Source: Proteles cristata cristata (lineage: Eukaryota; Chordata; Mammalia; Carnivora; Hyaenidae). From it: a DNA stretch of 64,000 bases. Shown piece after piece: positions 34,675 to 45,844 of the stretch. A program made the translations under genes and the position numbers. Positions within the stretch are counted from its first letter, which is position 1. Every line of letters begins with the position of its first letter. The DNA lies in contig JAESUZ010000354.1 of the NCBI GenBank assembly GCA_017311185.1, forward strand, positions 434,001-498,000, written 5' to 3'. The notes below the pieces were generated by a model. That model saw only the letters and a program-made list of their open reading frames with translations. It was not told the origin of the DNA and did no database searches.

Positions 34675-35940
34675 GGTGTTGGGAGAACTGGACAGCAACA
34701 TGCAGAAGAATGAAACTAGACCATTTTCTCATACCATGCACAAAAATAAACTCAAAATGGATAAAGGACCTGAACGTGAGACAGGAGACTACCAACACCC
34801 TAGAGGAGAAAGCAGGAAACAACCTCCTTGACCTCCACTGCAGCAACTTCTTACTTGACACATCCCCAAAAGCAAGGGAATCAAGAGCAAAAATAAATGA
34901 TTGGGACCTCATCAAGATTAAAAGCTTCTGCACAGCAAAGGAAACAACCCACAAAAGTAACAGGCAACCAACGGAATGGGAAAAGATAGTTGCAAATGAC
35001 ATATCAGATAAAGGGTTCATATCCAAAATCTATAAGGAACTCACCAAACTCACACCCGAAAAACAAACAACCCAGTGAAGAAATGGGCAGAAGATATGAA
35101 CAGACACTTCTCCAAAGAGGACATCCAGATGGCCAACAGACACATGAAACGATGCTCAGCATCCCTCCTCATCAGGGAAATACAAATCAAAACCACACTG
35201 AGATGCCACCTCACACCAGTCAGAGTGGCTAAAATGAGCAAATCAGAAAACTCTAGATGCTGACGAGGATGTGGAGAAACGGGCACCCTCCTACACTGTT
35301 GGTGGGAATGTAAACTGGTACAGCCCCTCTGGAAAACAGTGTGGAGGTTCCTCAGGAAACTAACAATAGAACTCCCCTATGACCCAGCAATAGCACTGCT
35401 AGGAATTTACCCAAGGGATACAGAAATGCTGAGGCATAGGAGCACATGTACCCCAATGTTCATAGCAGCACTCTCCACAATAGCTAAAACATGGAAAGAG
35501 CCTAAGTGTCCATCAACAGATGAATGGATCAAGAAGATGTGGTTTATCTATACCATGGAATACTACATGGCAATGAGAAACAATGAAATCTGGCCATGTG
35601 GAGCAACATGGATGGACCTTGAGGGTGTTATGCTGAGCGAAATAAGTCAGGCAGAGAAGGACAAATATCATGTGTGCATGTATAGGAGGATTAGGAGGAA
35701 CTCAACTGAGGAAGAAGGGGAGAAGAAGGGGGTAAACAGTGGGGGAAAGGGAGAGAGGCAAACCATGAGAGATTCTTGAATGCTGACAAATACTGAGGAC
35801 TGATGGATGTGGGGGGCAGGAGGGATGGGCATGAAGGAGGGCACTTGTGGGGATGAGCACTGAGTGTTATGTGGAAACTAATTTGACAATAAACTATTTG
35901 TAAAAAAAAAAAATACAAAAAAAAAGAAAAAAAAAGGAAA
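34675..35940 (+). mobile_element. Young 5'-truncated L1 with poly(A) tail
   Basis: About 1.27 kb of L1 between perfect target duplications: the 3' part of ORF2, then a purine-rich UTR ending in GACAATAAACTATTTG and an A-rich tail at 35902-35940. The near-consensus text and intact tail make it the youngest LINE in the window. It lacks the 5' UTR, ORF1 and most of ORF2, so it cannot move itself. Confidence 0.95.
34678..35600 (+). pseudogene. L1 ORF2 C-terminal remnant, frameshifted
   Basis: The first frame is readable up to a stop at 35078, through a WDLIKIKSFCTAKE segment. It then passes to a different frame by about 35075, which reads [20 protein letters not shown]. That frame meets a stop near 35261 and continues past 35339 to the conserved PKCPSTDEWIKKMWFIYTME block. 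At least one indel and one stop therefore break it. The endonuclease and reverse transcriptase regions are absent because of 5' truncation. Confidence 0.9.
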
Positions 35941-35955
35941 TTCCATCACATTCCT

Positions 35956-36655
35956 AATGCTACAGAGAACTCTCACAGTTGGGTAAGGAATGGTGACTAA
36001 AAGCTGACCTGAATCTTTCCAGTTTCAATAAAGCCCAGAGCATTAGGTATATGATGAACTCACATATGCCCCGTCTCCTTTTAAGGCTAAGAACCATCCT
36101 TTGGTACTCTCTTCCCACTTAGATTAACCAGTTTTGTTTAACCTTTTTCCCATCTGCCCACATTTCCAGCCCTTCTGTCAAGTAGCTGCCACCTCCCAAA
36201 TCTCCACAGTCCTTCTCAGGTTGTGAATTCTGAAACTGGAGGGGTTCCTCATACCATCCTCATTCCATTACAAAAATGTGAAATAAATCTAAGCTAGCCT
36301 TAGTGCAAAAAAAATGAAAGGAAGACAATCTCAACACAAGTCCAAGTATCAAATATTAATTTAGCAAGGACAGTCGAGAAGCTCCGCCTCTTAGTTTTAT
36401 TTCTTTTCCAGTGATGAAGGAGAAATAATGGAGTCTTCTTTAAGGAAACCTAACCAAGTCTTTGTGTCGTGCTTAGAAAAAGCAGATGTACAATAGTACA
36501 GGCTGTCTCCAAGAGTTAAAATACCATATGTATTTACTAAAATCAAAATGGTATTCCTAGGGATTTTATCTGCCAGTTCTCTGGCCCCTCACCGCACTCG
36601 AACTTTGCAAGCATTTTCTTGCACACCTTGGATTGTGCGAAGCACTCTGCTAGCA
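35956..36655. other. Non-repetitive stretch, no gene seen
   Basis: Unique sequence, no frame of note and no repeat I recognise. Confidence 0.45.
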
Positions 36656-36659
36656 ACAT

Positions 36660-36900
36660 GGGTTGTAGAGATGGAGGAGATTCTCCTCAGAGGCTTTTTC
36701 CTCTCCTCACCCTGCCCTGCTGCCCCAAAGAACCACATGCAACCCCACCCCCTGTCACTCTTTACCCATTACCCTGTCGTAATTTTTTCACAGTTCCTAT
36801 CACTGTCTGAAATTCTCTTGATCACGTACTTGTTTTTCGGTACATTGTTCATGTCCCTCACGATGATGTAACTACCAGGAAAACAGGCTTCTTTTTTAAA
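36660..36900 (+). mobile_element. L2 LINE fragment
   Basis: ACCCATTACCCTGTCGTAAT, TTTTTTCACAGTTCCTATCA, CTGTCTGAAATTCTCTTGAT and TACTTGTTTTTCGGTACATT follow the L2 segment just upstream of its 3' end. The frame at 36548-36871 is this relic read through. Confidence 0.65.
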
Positions 36901-36924
36901 AAATAAACACTTTATTTTTTTAAC

Positions 36925-37065
36925 CATCACTTGTACTATCAGACACATAGCAGTGTCTTAGGAGATAGGAGTCGAATGATTCATTGAAGGAAGGAGGAAA
37001 CTCAGTTCTTACCCTCAAAGACTTTACAGTCCAGTGAGGGAGACTGACACATACACAGAGATCGC
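36925..37065 (-). mobile_element. L2 LINE 3' end, reverse
   Basis: TTCTTACCCTCAAAGACTTT and ACAGTCCAGTGAGGGAGACT match the reversed L2 block normally reading ..CCCTCATGGAGCTTACATT. Short and diverged. Confidence 0.5.
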
Positions 37066-37429
37066 AAGAAGTGTTCCTCCTTCCACCACATATGCAGCTG
37101 GGCGGGTGTGTGCTACACGAAGGAGCCATTCACAACACACACACATCATACATTAGTATGTTACAACACTTCTCCAGCAGAAGTAGTAAAACGCCTAGTG
37201 GTACATTAGGATCATTTTTCAAAAACTGGAAGTAAAATATGTTAAGGAGGGTACCTTCTTCTCATTTACAGGAAGGTGCTCCATAAACATGGTCTTCCAT
37301 GGGTAGAGCTGATCTGAGGCCTTTACCCCATCCTTACGCTTTGAGTGTCCTAGACCAGGGGCAAGGAGTCAGAGCATAAATAGCTTTTTTTATGGACAGA
37401 TGGTGCTTTAAATAACCAGAATACGGTCT

Positions 37430-37925
37430 CCAGGCTCTAAGATAGCCTCCAAGACTCTGCTTCCTGATACGGACACCATTGTGTAGTCCCCTCCATGATG
37501 ACCAATAGAATGGACTAGTAGAATACAGTAAACAAACAGAATATTCTTTCTGACCATAAAGTATAGTAAAAAGAAGGATATGTCACTTTTTAGATTAGGT
37601 AATAATCTTGGGCCTGGTCTACCATTTTCAGATCACTCAGGTCCAAGCCACGTAATGAGAGAAACCATGCCAGGACCCACCTTATTGAAGAGTCCCATGT
37701 GGTAAGAAATGGAAACTTCTTGCAAACAGCCACATGAGTGAACTTCAAGTTGATCCTTCGGCCCCAGTCAAGTCTTCAGAGACTGCAGCCCTGGCTAACC
37801 ACTTGAGTGCAACTTTAGGAGAGATCTGGATGGAGAACTGCTGCCCAAACTGTTCAGTAATTCCCTGCCCTCAGAAACTGTGCAAGACAACCAAGGTTTG
37901 CTGTTTAAGCTGCTAACATTTTTTT
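37430..37925 (+). mobile_element. MLT1-like MaLR LTR
   Basis: CTCTAAGATAGCCTCCAAGA, GGACACCATTGTGTAGTCCC, GATATGTCACTTTTTAGATT, AACAGCCACATGAGTGAAC, CAGAAACTGTGCAAGACAAC and TGTTTAAGCTGCTAACATTT run in LTR order from start to near the end. It is a solo LTR. The 60-codon frame at 37734-37916 lies inside it. Confidence 0.7.
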
Positions 37926-37929
37926 GGGG

Positions 37930-38640
37930 GGGAGGGTAGTAATCTGCCACCCAGCAGTACATTAAGTAATTCAATTAGCAGAAAAACTATTCAGCTCTTA
38001 CCAGGATACAAGTAGAAGTCTGTAGAAAGTGTACAGTATTCTGTGAATCATACCTAAGGGAGGGGAAGACATTATTCTTCTGAATTTCAGGGGGGAAAAG
38101 TTCAGGATTTTTCCTCCTTTAGGTCTTTTTTAAAAAATTAAGTCCCTGAGTTTTCACATTGTTATTTAACATGTCTCGCAGCCACTTCCTTCAAAGAGAC
38201 GGAGAACTGGAAGTCCCTGAAAACACAGGCACAAGGTAAACCTCCAGCTCCCTTCCTGCACAAGACTAAAAACGGCAAACAGGACGCTCAGTAAATAAAT
38301 GATAAGCTTCCTGTTATCATGCAGCTTTCTCTGTAACTCAACTTGATCTTGCTGTATCTTACAAAAGAGACCTGATTCACTCTAGCTACTGGGCTCCATC
38401 TGCCACTGCACATCTCAAAGAAACAGAAACCCTCCACTGGCAGCTGCATATGAGGGCAGGGGAGGGTACTCCACTTTTAAAATACTAAGGGGAGGGGAGG
38501 CTCCCCCAGACCCACAAGGAAAGCGTAAGCTGATACAGTGTCCCCTCATCTGGGTTCTACAAAATCTGGGACCACAGAACAACCAACTGAAAACTGGTTC
38601 TTTGTTCAATTTTGGGAAATGCTACATTTTCCAAATGATC
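37930..38640. other. Non-repetitive stretch, no gene seen
   Basis: Includes a G-rich run at 37925-37936. No gene-like frame or nameable repeat. Confidence 0.45.
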
Positions 38641-38645
38641 CAACC

Positions 38646-38855
38646 CAGGGGTCTGCAAAATTCTTCTGTAGTGGACCACAGAGTAAATATTTGAAGCTCT
38701 GTGGCCCACACTCTTTTACCTCTACTCAACTCTGCCATGTGGCAGGAAAGCAGCCATAGATAATATATAAATGAGTGAACACGGCTGGATTACAATAAAA
38801 CTTTATTTGCAAAGATGGGCTGGGTTCAGATTTGGCCCAAAGGCTAGAGTTTCTT
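38646..38855 (+). mobile_element. hAT-like non-autonomous element, second copy
   Basis: CAGGGGTCTGCAAAATTCTT start, GAGTAAATATTTGAAGCTCT, CTACTCAACTCTGCCATGTG, GGAAAGCAGCCATAGATAAT, ACAATAAAACTTTATTTGCA and TTCAGATTTGGCCCAAAGGC. More complete than the copy at 1663-1845 and in the same orientation. Confidence 0.8.
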
Positions 38856-38859
38856 TAGT

Positions 38860-39635
38860 ATTCTTGTCCCTCAAGAGGAACGTTTCTGTACAGGAAAGCA
38901 GAAAGGTTAACACAGAGGATACCATTCCAATCTCTCTCTTGAATAATCTCTGGACCTTCTGGCATATGAAATGCATTGAGAATTTCTGCTCCAAAGACAT
39001 ATCCATGGGTCAATCCATCCCAACATTACTTGTCCAAAGAATCTATTTATTTACCTAACTATTTCTTTTTTTGCTCTACCTTTCCCCTCCCTTTTTCTGT
39101 CACTCAACTTCTTTTCTTAGTGAGTATTAAGGGACCTAGGCTTGTATAGTATCCCCCTGAGGAAACAACAAGTTACCTAAGTTGCCGTGTAGATCAATCT
39201 GAGTGAACAGTCTTATTTTAACGCTTTAGGAAACAGGTTTGGAACTTGGGAGTACCAATGAACATTTTAAGCAATACCTGGACTTTCAAAGCATAGCATA
39301 GTCCCAAAGACAGAAAACTTAAAAAGTATGTGGTATTTTTGGTGTGTGGGTTTTGCGGAAAACTGATGGACTGGCTGCTTACCCCATTTTTCTGTGTCCT
39401 TTACCTCCCCTCATCCCTACCCTGTTGTTGGAACTTGTGGTATGAAAGTCGCCTATTAGGAAGTTGTGGACTAGGTCATGAAAATGTCAAGTCACTAACA
39501 TATCTGAAACTTAAAACTTGAGGGTAATTGCATTGGCGCAATTAGCAAATTGATGATCTTCTGCCAAAGTGTCTTAGAAACTTCTAAAACACAGAGTGAT
39601 GTCAGGGACTGTCAGAGTTCTTTAAGACAAAAGGA
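38860..39635. other. Non-repetitive stretch, no gene seen
   Basis: The short frames at 38771-39058 start within the transposon; the one at 39330-39521 is Cys/Leu-rich but has no splice or motif support. Confidence 0.4.
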
Positions 39636-39639
39636 ACCT

Positions 39640-39800
39640 TGATTTCCTTCATTAGCAGCCTATCATTAGAGGTGACTATTGGCCAAACAGACCAATCCTG
39701 GAACACTACAGGAGGAGACCATGCCACAATGTGAATCACAGGAGACAAGGATCATATTCATTGCAGGACATTTTGGAGGCTGCCTGCCACATAGGGGTAG
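39640..39800 (-). mobile_element. MLT1-like LTR, reverse, one end only
   Basis: ACAAGGATCATATTCATTGC and TTGGAGGCTGCCTGCCACAT are the reverse of the family's 5' end (GTAGGCAGCCTCTAAGATGG). Only this end is recognisable. Confidence 0.5.
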
Positions 39801-39804
39801 GTAG

Positions 39805-42780
39805 AATGAAATCTGGAAAGCAGACATTTATTTTCCCCTTCCTGGATCTGATACTCATCATAAGGCATTAACCAAGTCATTTCTGCTCATCCATAAACTG
39901 GGGAGGTTGAACTAAAGCGAAAATGTGAGTCCATCAATATTCATTACTCATTCATATATTATTTCAATGTATATTCATATTAGTGATGCCACACAGTGGA
40001 CAATGTTAAGTGGGAAGGAAACTGGCTAGAGCCCAGTTTCCCAGAACAGGGCTACCCCTAATCTGGAAGTCCAACCCAATTATTTTTTTCCCCTCAAAGC
40101 CATGAGAACCCTCAGGATAGCCAGACTTTCCTGAGCTTTGATACCATCAACTTTTCAAAGCCTGAGGAGGAGGGGATGGTTGCTACATTTTAAGAGTGGT
40201 TTATTCAACCGGCCATCAGATTAGAGATTCCTCTGTCTCCCAGACTTTTCCTTCGTCACAAGGGAGCCATGCAACTCTCAGAGGTTTTCCCCCATAAAAT
40301 CATATCCCAGGACACAGCATAGCCCTCCATACTGATGCTGGGACTCCCTCCCACCTCTTCATATCCATCACGAAACACCGTGGGAAGACCAAGCTCTCCT
40401 TTGCACAAATAGTACCGGAGGTCATCTCAGCTGCAATGATCCTCCCAACCATGGGCACTTGTGACAAGGCTCTGATCTAGCCTTTTGGCTGCAGACAGCA
40501 AGGGGAACGTGGCCACACTGTCATAAGGAATCAGGTTTGTCCCCCATGCTATTTGGCATGTACAGAACACTCTTGGCATGCACGCTTTCCAGGATGACTG
40601 TGTTTACAAGTGGAAAACTTTTGAAGTCTTTGCTCTGTGACTGAATGGAATAGGTCAGAGAGAACACTTTTATGACTCTTCCTGACAAATCCTCATGCGG
40701 CTGACCCTTTTTGTGGGCATAAAAGATGAAGTAGAAAAATGTACTGCAGCTTTTCTCCCCCCACTCCCAGGAAACTAAAGATGTTGTAATTCTTAAAGAA
40801 ACAACTACAAATTTTAAACTTTATGAAGAAATAGCAATGTCTCACAAAAGTACTCATGAGTAAATTGGGGGTGACGTTAATTCCTCCAAATACAGCCCTC
40901 TATTTAGAAGAATTTGTGTTGCCATCTACATTATTTGAAACTTTTTTAAAAACATGGGAGGAGGGAGAGTAGGTGAGGAATTAAGCCTAATTTTAAGAGA
41001 ATATGATTTGAAGCCAATATATGTAAAAGCAGTCACAAGCATTAAATCACAAAAAAATTAACTGCCAATGCAATGTGCACTTAAGTGGAGTAAATCCCAA
41101 GAAATTGTGGAAAGGCTGCCCTCTTCAGACACACTATTTTTTCTTAAGTTGCTATAGATTTTTCTACAGAAGTTTCTCTATAGGGGAAAAATGGAGTATG
41201 GGGTGAAATATTTTTAAATCTGAGCTTTACTCAAATAAATGTCAAATGAGGACATGGAAAAAAAATGTTATGGAGTACCTAGTTTGCCTGTCTGGATTTG
41301 CCTGGAACACGTATCTTGTAAGTTTTCCACATGGCCCTTGAAGCATGTAAGCAAGCTTCTGAGTACTAAGCAGTAATTAATTAATGGAGCTGTCTAGGCT
41401 GAAATGTTTACCTCGGCTGTCACATATCTAAGTGCATTCAGAATAGCCACCTGAAGTCACGATAATTGGCTTTCATGTCATTAGAATTTTTAATAGCCAT
41501 GAGGAACTTGACTCATTCCACAAAAAACTCTTGTTTTCAGTTTTATTCTTGTGATTCTGAACAACCTGGAACAACAATTAAGAGAGCCCTGGAAGGTATG
41601 GTGCATAGTTGGGACCTCAGGAGGGAAGGCACTAATTCTGTCAGCAGAGTTCCCTTAGAATACTCCATGGACAGGTACTCTACACACAGTAAGAGGCAAG
41701 TGGAAAATCTCATTTGAAACACAACTAATTTTTCTACATTTCCGGCTCTGGACTTCTTACTCCCCCTCCCACATTTACTCCTTCAACAACCAAAAACAAA
41801 TTCTCAGTCTAATATAGCGAGATGGCTTCCAAGACCCACACTCCAAAAGCAATTTCAATTCTTTATAGTCAGTCCAGAACAGATTAGAGCTAAAATAAAA
41901 TTACCAACAAATCATAAAATACTCCTATTATATCATCTTCTGCAAGAAGGACAGGAAGGAATTTAGTTTGCAAGGTGGCCTCTTTTGTTTCATAACAACA
42001 ATGAAAAGAAAGGGTACATGATATACTCAATTAAACAGAAGTCACTGGAGAGGGAATTTTTAAACATTATTTCTGAGAAACAGTTGTTGATGAAAATCGA
42101 ATTGGAGTGTGCAGGGCAATGATAGCTATCGATCTACATAATACGTGATACATGTAACGTGCATGTGCGTTTCTGCCAACAGACATAAAGACCGAACTAA
42201 CGTGTTTATAATTTGAAGCGAAGAGGCTGAAAGGAAGTGCGTGCCAGCATGTTTCTCCTCCGCCTTCTAATATTCAGTTTCATGTATAATTGATGGACTA
42301 CAATTTTTATGATGGTTAAAAAAAAGAGTAAATAAATTATGAGGATTTCAAATATCATCCATTTGCTAGGGAGATGCAGCTTTTCCTTGAATGGACATTC
42401 CCAAAGGCATTCTAGCAGACTAGCAATTTCTTTGGCTTCTTATGCTCCCAAAGTGCTCAGGTCCAGAACTAAGCTTGGTGGACAGTTAGACCTCAAATAG
42501 GACTCATGCTTTATATTTATCCAGATCTTAAATTGATAGCATTTGGGCCAAAAAGTCAGCATAATACCAAATGCTGAACTCAGATTACACATATATGCAG
42601 AGATAAAATAAGGACATTCCCAATGGAGCCAACGGAAGATGATTTCCACTCTAGAGCAAAGTCTGGAGACAGAAAGAAAGTCATCACATGCACTATAATT
42701 TCTTCGTTTTCAAATACCAGTCTATTTGTTTACATTATTAAAATTCTATAAAATTACATTTTGAACACGTATCCAACTCA
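39805..42780. other. Largest repeat-free block, no gene seen
   Basis: About 3 kb with no repeat I can identify, in a window otherwise hit every 1-3 kb. It includes TAATTAATTAAT at 41374-41385. Frames at 41466-41717 and 42440-42649 lack motifs. The block could be regulatory or simply unique. Confidence 0.4.
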
Positions 42781-42781
42781 A

Positions 42782-43190
42782 GATGCTATATATACACACA
42801 TACATAAGTTTATGAACTTGCACAGGTCATATGTATAATATAAATATGTATTATGGAAAATATATACTATATACTATAAATATAAATGTTCATGTGCGTT
42901 ACTTATATTTATGCATTTATTTTATTTATGCCATACATGTATGAGAATATTTATTAGTATGTATAAGACACAAGTGTATAACATACTATATATCATATAT
43001 ATTACACTATATAACACATATTACATATAACTCTTATATTACACATTAAATATAGTACATTATATGCACATATTGTATAGTATGCAAGCATATTACACAT
43101 ATATATTACATATAATATGCTTACATAGATCATAAGCTATGATATTATACATGCTGTATATTATATTGTTGCCTAAATGTATATATTAAA
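42782..43190. repeat. AT-rich low-complexity tract
   Basis: A degenerate run of TATA, ACAT and TATAT words, roughly 400 bases, without a fixed period. It lies directly 3' (in the minus sense) of the broken reading frame. Confidence 0.9.
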
Positions 43191-43240
43191 CCATAGACAC
43201 TGAACTTAATTTGAAATTTAAGACATTCTCAAGGATACTC

Positions 43241-43854
43241 TTAACTATATGCAATATCTAACATCCACAAGGACTTTGTAATGAAAACCCTTTCATAAAA
43301 GGGGACACCACTATATCTATTCTCAACAGAGCACTCCACAAATCTTCCTGCTCCTGTGGACATAAACACATCTTTAATACTGAGCTCAGGTACTCCTCCA
43401 TACAATTTCAAATCAAAACCAATTTGTTTTTTGAATTGGTATTGGCTATCTTGGCCTTGGTCTATTGACTGTTTTAAATAGAACTCTGTGGAAGGATCAC
43501 TGATGTCTCCATTGTAAGGTGCAGTGAAAGAAACACCAAGCGGCCCAGAAGATGTGAAAAAGTGAGTTGGTGGCCACGGTCTGGAGACGGTCTGATTGGC
43601 AGGTACCGTAACCACTGGACCTCCCAGCCCTGCCAGGTCTCCATGCTTTGATTAGCAAATGTTATGCGGCACCAGATTATGCTTAAGGCAACAGCACCAC
43701 CATTGTAAAAGGCTCTCAAAACCCCTTCTTCCCTCACATGCACATTAAATAAGCTAGCATTCACACCAGTTTCCCCTCACAGACAACCATTACCAGCCAC
43801 TGTTACCATAGCACAGACACACGCCAGGGAAAACCCCACACACAGAAGGGTCAT
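43241..43854 (-). pseudogene. Broken intronless reading frame for an unidentified secreted-like protein
   Basis: Reading the minus strand from an ATG at 43854, the first 25 codons form a hydrophobic, signal-peptide-like start (MTLLCVGFSLACVCAM..). A stop follows at 43779-43777. The same frame stays open to 43474 (NASLFNVHVREEGVLRAFYN; possible N-glycosylation at NAS and NQS). From about 43680 a different frame is open to a stop at 43241 (FTAPYNGDISDPSTEFYLKQ; ECSVENRYSGVPFYERVF). One stop and one frameshift therefore separate a roughly 200-codon product. I do not recognise the protein. A processed pseudogene or an old unannotated repeat ORF are both possible. Confidence 0.4.
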
Positions 43855-44002
43855 TTTTGTGATTAACTGGTAGAATCAAAGGGAGAAAAAATAATAGAGC
43901 TGGAGCTCAAACCATGCATGGCCATTTGTCCCACATGAACAAAATATTCATAAAAACAAACAGAGCACGGAGCCAAGATGGCAAACTTCAGACATGAGCA
44001 TG

Positions 44003-44224
44003 TTTTTTTTTTTTTAATGTTTTTTATTTATTTCTAGGAGAGAGAGAGCGAGACAGCGTGAACAGGGGAGGGTCAGAGAGAGAGGGAGTCACAGACTGAA
44101 ACAGGCTCCAGGCTCTGAGCTGGCAGTCAGCACAGAGCCCGACGCGGGGCTCGAACCCACACACCACGAGATCATGACCTAAGCGAAAGTCGGACGCTCA
44201 ACCGACTAAGCCATCCAGGCGCCC
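44003..44224 (-). mobile_element. SINEC_Fc, young-looking
   Basis: TGAGCATG flanks it at 43995-44002 and 44225-44232, with T-rich DNA next to each. Reversed B box GGGGCTCGAACCCAC at 44146-44160, CCGACGCGGGGCTCG with intact CpG sites, and head GCCATCCAGGCGCCC. Retained CpGs suggest recent insertion. Confidence 0.95.
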
Positions 44225-44669
44225 TGAGCATGATTTTTTTTAGAAATAATCACTTATAAAACTGTGGGAGAAAAGCAGAAGATATCCAATGTGTCATTCT
44301 CCAGTGCTCTGCTGTATATCATGGCTTCATCAGTGACAGGACAGAGGCTCCTCTTTGAGGAAACCCTCACAGCTCTACCATGAGCAGGAAGGTACAGGAG
44401 CCACAGTTGTGCACACAAAGGTACACTTCGGCTCTGGTGGCCTCTCAATACTGATGCAAAGCTACTCACGTCTGGATATAAAGCCTTACAGCTGTGCTAG
44501 GGAGCAGAATAGCCAGGAGATTTTCAAAAAGAGCTGGCACCGGTCTTTCAGCTTGCTGTTCCAGGATTTCTTACCACTATGCCAAGTCCAAGGTCAAGGC
44601 AGAATGTCAGACTCAGAATCCTGTGGCTAGAAATATCTGCAGTGGGTGCCTGCTGATTTGCTCGCCCAG

Positions 44670-45085
44670 TTCCCATAGACATTTTCTTCTAGAACAATGA
44701 TGTATTCCTTTGAGAAACTCCTACCTCCACTAAGCTCAGCAGTTCAGGTACGTTGTCCTCTGGTGACCTCTGGGTGACCCAGGCCTGCCAAGAAGTTTCA
44801 TCATTAAGAGTTTGGATCTCGAGTACAGTGGCCCAAGGACAACTGGAGATGATTCAACTCAATGGAGATACCCTGAAGAGACCACTTACCAGTTCCTATA
44901 ATTGTCCTAAATCCCTGGAGCTTCCTTCATTGTTGCCTTTCCCAAGCACAGAAGTCTCATTTTTGTTTCTTGAAAATGTAATTCTATGTCCTACCGCATA
45001 CCCTTTCAATAAATTCCATTTTGCTTAATGTACCCAAGGTTAGTTTCTGTTGGCTTGAAACCAAAGTACCATTACTGATACACAG
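44670..45085 (+). mobile_element. LTR-like segment with polyadenylation signal
   Basis: GGTGACCTCTGGGTGACCCA, TTTGGATCTCGAGTACAGTG, AAGTCTCATTTTTGTTTCTT, an AATAAA at 45009-45014, ATTTTGCTTAATGTACCC and AACCAAAGTACCATTACTGA form the 3' half of a common mammalian LTR. The 5' limit is uncertain and may lie as far left as 44250. Frames at 44753-45257 run through it. Confidence 0.55.
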
Positions 45086-45254
45086 ATTCTTACCAATTAT
45101 CTTTTTGCCAATTTCTTTTCCACTCTTCACTGCACACTATTTATCAAGTTCAGATCATAGGATTATTTTCTTTCCATGTATACACATTATAATACATGCT
45201 ATATTATATTCTACTATGTTACACTCTATTATACAAGATTCCTTGTCCCCATGC

Positions 45255-45362
45255 TGAGATGGTGGATTCAGCAGGTCTAACAGAGGGCCCTGAGAACTCA
45301 CGTTTCTAACAGGCTCCCAGATGAGGATGTTGCTTATCCAGGACCACATTTTGAACAGCACT
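45255..45362 (+). mobile_element. MER5-like hAT fragment
   Basis: ATTCAGCAGGTCTAACAGAG, CTGAGAACTCACGTTTCTAA, GGCTCCCAGATGAGGATGTT and CCACATTTTGAACAGCAC correspond to the right half of MER5A. Confidence 0.7.
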
Positions 45363-45369
45363 AAATTAA

Positions 45370-45490
45370 ATCAAAGCTTCTCTAACTCTGATGTGCTTAC
45401 AGATCCCATGGGGAAGAGATTCTGCTTCAGTGGGTCTAAGGTGAAGCCCAAACAACTTCCATGGGAGATGAAGATGCCACCAGACCACAC
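45370..45490 (+). mobile_element. Second MER5-like hAT fragment, adjacent
   Basis: AGCTTCTCTAACTCTGATGT, GAGATTCTGCTTCAGTGGGT and AACAACTTCCATGGGAGATG repeat the MER5 order from its left end. It sits a few bases after the previous fragment, so this is two insertions or one rearranged copy. Confidence 0.65.
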
Positions 45491-45803
45491 ACAGTAGCAA
45501 GGATTACATGACTGACACAGATCGCACAGTGAATAACTACCACGGCCTGGACTTGGTCTCAGGTTTGCCTTCTCTTGCTCACTCCACTGCCTCCCCTAAG
45601 AAAAGCTGGTCTTTACAAAAGCAGGAGCCCAAATCTCTGAAGGACCATACAGTTTTACCGGCACTCACAGCTGGCTGGTAATATATTAAACAGGACACAA
45701 CTGCCATCTTTGATTACCAGCCCAGACAGCTTTCCTCTATAGTGCTCCAGAGTTCACAAAGTACTTGTAGCTTCATTTCTATTCTGCATTAAAGCCTGAC
45801 AAA

Positions 45804-45804
<1 letters not shown>

Positions 45805-45838
<34 letters not shown>
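45805..45838 (+). repeat. (AC)17 microsatellite
   Basis: Seventeen uninterrupted AC units. Confidence 0.98.

Positions 45839-45844
<6 letters not shown>

Larger units (their letters stand above)
34660..35955 (+). repeat. Target-site duplication around the young L1
   Basis: TTCCATCACATTCCT is present at 34660-34674 and again at 35941-35955. Allowing two mismatches the pair extends leftwards to 34654 and 35935, where the right copy merges into the poly(A) tail. Confidence 0.92.

Noticed and set aside
34602..35779. Frames of 158 and 146 codons as a possible gene
   Set aside because: They are the broken C-terminal part of L1 ORF2 inside a truncated retrotransposon, in two different frames.
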